The translations under genes were made by a program, and so were the position numbers. DNA of 7,856 bases from JAWVZU01 sp033722075. Lineage in GTDB: Bacteria; Pseudomonadota; Gammaproteobacteria; Xanthomonadales; SZUA-38. A model generated the notes under the pieces. That model was not told where the DNA came from, made no database searches, and was given only the letters and a program-made list of their open reading frames with translations. This document shows, in pieces, positions 6,370 through 7,856 of the stretch. The DNA lies in NCBI GenBank assembly GCA_033722075.1, contig JAWVZU010000193.1, positions 1 through 7,856 on the forward strand. The letters run 5' to 3'. Position 1 is the first letter of the stretch; each line of letters opens with the position of its first letter.

Positions 6370-7556
6370 GAGTTCCGGTCGCCATGGCAATGACGCTGAT
6401 CATCCTCGCAGGCTGCGGAACCGACGAGCAGACCGTGCCCGCCGTTGAGGTGCAACGCATCGATCGCGAGTTCAGGGTTCTGGCCGAAGGAGAACTGGTC
6501 GCGAGCGAATCGCTGCCGATCGCCCTGCCGCCTTCCGTCCGGATGGGCTTCAACATTGCCTGGATGGCGCCCGAGTTTTCCGAGGTCAAGGCCGGCGATG
6601 TCATCGCCCGCTTCGACGACGTGCAGGTGCGCCTGGACCGGGACGCGACCTCCCTGGAAGTGGCCAAGACCGAATTCGACCTCGCCAACACGATCCGCAG
6701 CGGCGAGATCGAACGCAGCCGGATCGAGGATGACGCCCAGCGGGTCGAAGGTGAAAAGGAGATCTCGGAGACCTTCGCCAACGCCGACCAGCGCTTCTTC
6801 TCCCGCAATGAACTCATCGACGCGCTGGCCGACCTGGATTTCCTCGCGGTTCAGGCTGCGTTCCTGGACTGGCAGGCCGAGACCTACGATCAGCGAACCC
6901 AGGCCGAGCAGAACCTCATCCTGGCCGCCAAGCAGGGGCATCTTTCGAAGCTGGAGAAGCAGAACACGGCACTGGAGATGATGGAGCTGCGCAGTCCGGC
7001 CGACGGCACCTTCATCTATGCGCGTACCCCCTGGGGAGAAAAACTGGGGAAAGGGAAGACGGTTTTTCCCGGCATGCCGGTCGGCCTGCTCCCGGTCGCC
7101 GGAAAGGTGCGGGCCAAGCTGTACGTGCCGGAGTCCGATGCGGTGGGTCTGGAGCCGGGACAGGCCGTCCGTTTCCGGCTCGACAGCCTGCCGACCCGCT
7201 TGTTCGGCGCCAGAGTGGACACCGTATCTCCCGTAGCCAGCCCCAAGCAGCGCGACGATCCCCAGAAGTTCTTCACCGTGGAGGCCACCATCGACGACGT
7301 CGATGCCGGCGTGATGCGGGTCGGGAGCCGGCTTCGTGCCGAGATCATCACCGAGTCGATCGAGGACGGCATCATCGTGCCCGCACAGGCGGTGCACGAT
7401 GACGATGGCGGGTCCTACGTGTTCGTGGTCGACGACGGCCCGCCCCGCAGGCAGACGGTCACCGTCGGTCGCCGCAGCCCGGACCTGGTCGAGATCACCG
7501 CCGGGCTCGCCCCGGGCGACTCGATCAGCCTCGTCACACCGGCGGCCAATTCCTGA
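6366..7556 (+). CDS. HlyD/MacA-type periplasmic adaptor 3 (predicted lipoprotein)
   Basis: The product is 396 residues. The N-terminus MRVPVAMAMTLIILAGCG carries a lipobox (LAGC, acylated Cys17), so this adaptor should be membrane-anchored, unlike its two neighbours. Residue +2 is Gly, not the Asp that keeps E. coli lipoproteins in the inner membrane, so its final membrane is uncertain. Domains: first lipoyl half (about 52-84, SEVKAGDVIARFDD), long helical hairpin (about 86-208, tip region near RFFSRNELIDAL), second lipoyl half (about 209-245, with FIYARTPW and TVFPG), beta-barrel (about 248-330) and membrane-proximal domain (about 335-392, IIVPAQAVHDDDG, GLAPGDSISLV). FIYA.TPW and FPG also occur in adaptor 1, making these two the closest pair by eye. 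The ATG is in an ATGA overlap with adaptor 2, with AGGTG (6353-6357) 8 bases upstream. The permease gene follows after 2 bases. Confidence 0.92.
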   Translation: MRVPVAMAMTLIILAGCGTDEQTVPAVEVQRIDREFRVLAEGELVASESLPIALPPSVRMGFNIAWMAPEFSEVKAGDVIARFDDVQVRLDRDATSLEVAKTEFDLANTIRSGEIERSRIEDDAQRVEGEKEISETFANADQRFFSRNELIDALADLDFLAVQAAFLDWQAETYDQRTQAEQNLILAAKQGHLSKLEKQNTALEMMELRSPADGTFIYARTPWGEKLGKGKTVFPGMPVGLLPVAGKVRAKLYVPESDAVGLEPGQAVRFRLDSLPTRLFGARVDTVSPVASPKQRDDPQKFFTVEATIDDVDAGVMRVGSRLRAEIITESIEDGIIVPAQAVHDDDGGSYVFVVDDGPPRRQTVTVGRRSPDLVEITAGLAPGDSISLVTPAANS

Positions 7557-7558
7557 CC

Positions 7559-7856
7559 GTGTTCGAACGAACCCACATCGGCATGGACGTCCGCCAGGCG
7601 CTGGGGCAGCTTGCCCATCACCGGCTGCGAACGGCGCTGACGCTGCTCGGCATGGTCTGCGGGGTCGGCGCGGTGATCGCCATGCTGGCGGTGAGCGAAG
7701 GCGGGAAGCGTGAGGCCCTGAAACTGATCGAGGGCATGGGCCTGAACAACGTCATCGTCGAGGCGCGGGACCTGGAGGGTGAGGCGCTGAAGGAGGTTCG
7801 CAAGCACTCCGCCGGCCTGAGTCTGCGCGATGCCGAGGCGATCGCCGCAACCCTGC
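7559..7856 (+). CDS. MacB/FtsX-type ABC transporter permease (partial, runs off the right edge)
   Basis: The frame is open from GTG 7559 to the window end, giving 99 residues. After a short cytoplasmic lead (VRQALGQLAHHRLRTAL), the first transmembrane segment is at about residues 27-45 (TLLGMVCGVGAVIAMLAV). It is followed by SEGGKREALKLIEGMGLNNVIV (46-67). This closely follows the MacB_PCD pattern of MacB-like permeases (RT.LT.LG...GVA.V..ML...EG..). The rest of the periplasmic domain and the remaining transmembrane segments lie beyond the window. There is no ATPase domain at the N-terminus, so the ATPase at 3583 supplies it, making this a split MacB as in LolCDE or YknYZ. An ATG at 7583 (MDVRQALGQL) is an alternative start. 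Neither start has a clear Shine-Dalgarno; the GTG is favoured for its 2-base spacing after adaptor 3. Confidence 0.9.
   Translation, partial: MFERTHIGMDVRQALGQLAHHRLRTALTLLGMVCGVGAVIAMLAVSEGGKREALKLIEGMGLNNVIVEARDLEGEALKEVRKHSAGLSLRDAEAIAATL

Noticed and set aside
6237..7397. 386-codon minus-strand open frame over adaptor 3
   Set aside because: It is antisense to an adaptor with lipobox and full domain order; the translation is His/Gly/Arg-rich and low in family signal.
1..7856. CRISPR array, tRNA, rRNA, insertion sequence or att site
   Set aside because: No regularly spaced direct repeats, cloverleaf-like sequence, transposase or integrase motifs, or terminal repeats were seen on either strand.

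Overview
This is a high-GC window (G/C-rich third codon positions) of bacterial chromosome. Cell-envelope genes dominate: signal peptides, one lipobox and a MacB-type ABC exporter with periplasmic adaptors. This points to a Gram-negative bacterium, most likely a gammaproteobacterium. That placement is inferred from gene content and base composition, not from a marker gene. No rRNA, tRNA, CRISPR array, transposase or attachment site was seen.

Layout. (1) Positions 3-56 hold the possible last codons of a plus-strand gene that runs convergently into the next gene. (2) Positions 45-2235 on the minus strand hold a two-gene unit: an exported PqqB-like metallo-beta-lactamase-fold protein, then, 34 bases further on, a TerC-family membrane protein with an extra C-terminal PGPGW-type hairpin. 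(3) Positions 2236-2348 are a divergent intergenic region. (4) Plus strand: a small exported protein with two cysteines (2349-2744), then a sulfotransferase-like protein (2831-3547). (5) Plus strand, 3583 to the window end: a tightly packed transporter operon. It encodes a MacB/LolD-type ATPase, three consecutive and different HlyD/MacA-type periplasmic adaptors, and the start of a MacB/FtsX-type permease cut by the window edge.

The transporter operon is the main point of interest. MacAB-type systems normally pair one adaptor with one permease. Here three divergent adaptors are encoded in a row, joined by overlaps of 20, 4 and 4 bases and then a 2-base gap to the permease. The first adaptor ends after the beta-barrel and lacks the C-terminal membrane-proximal domain that the other two keep. 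Only the third carries a lipobox. The simplest reading is a split MacB-like exporter with a mixed-subunit adaptor assembly. The substrate cannot be read from this window, and no TolC-type outer-membrane channel is present in it.
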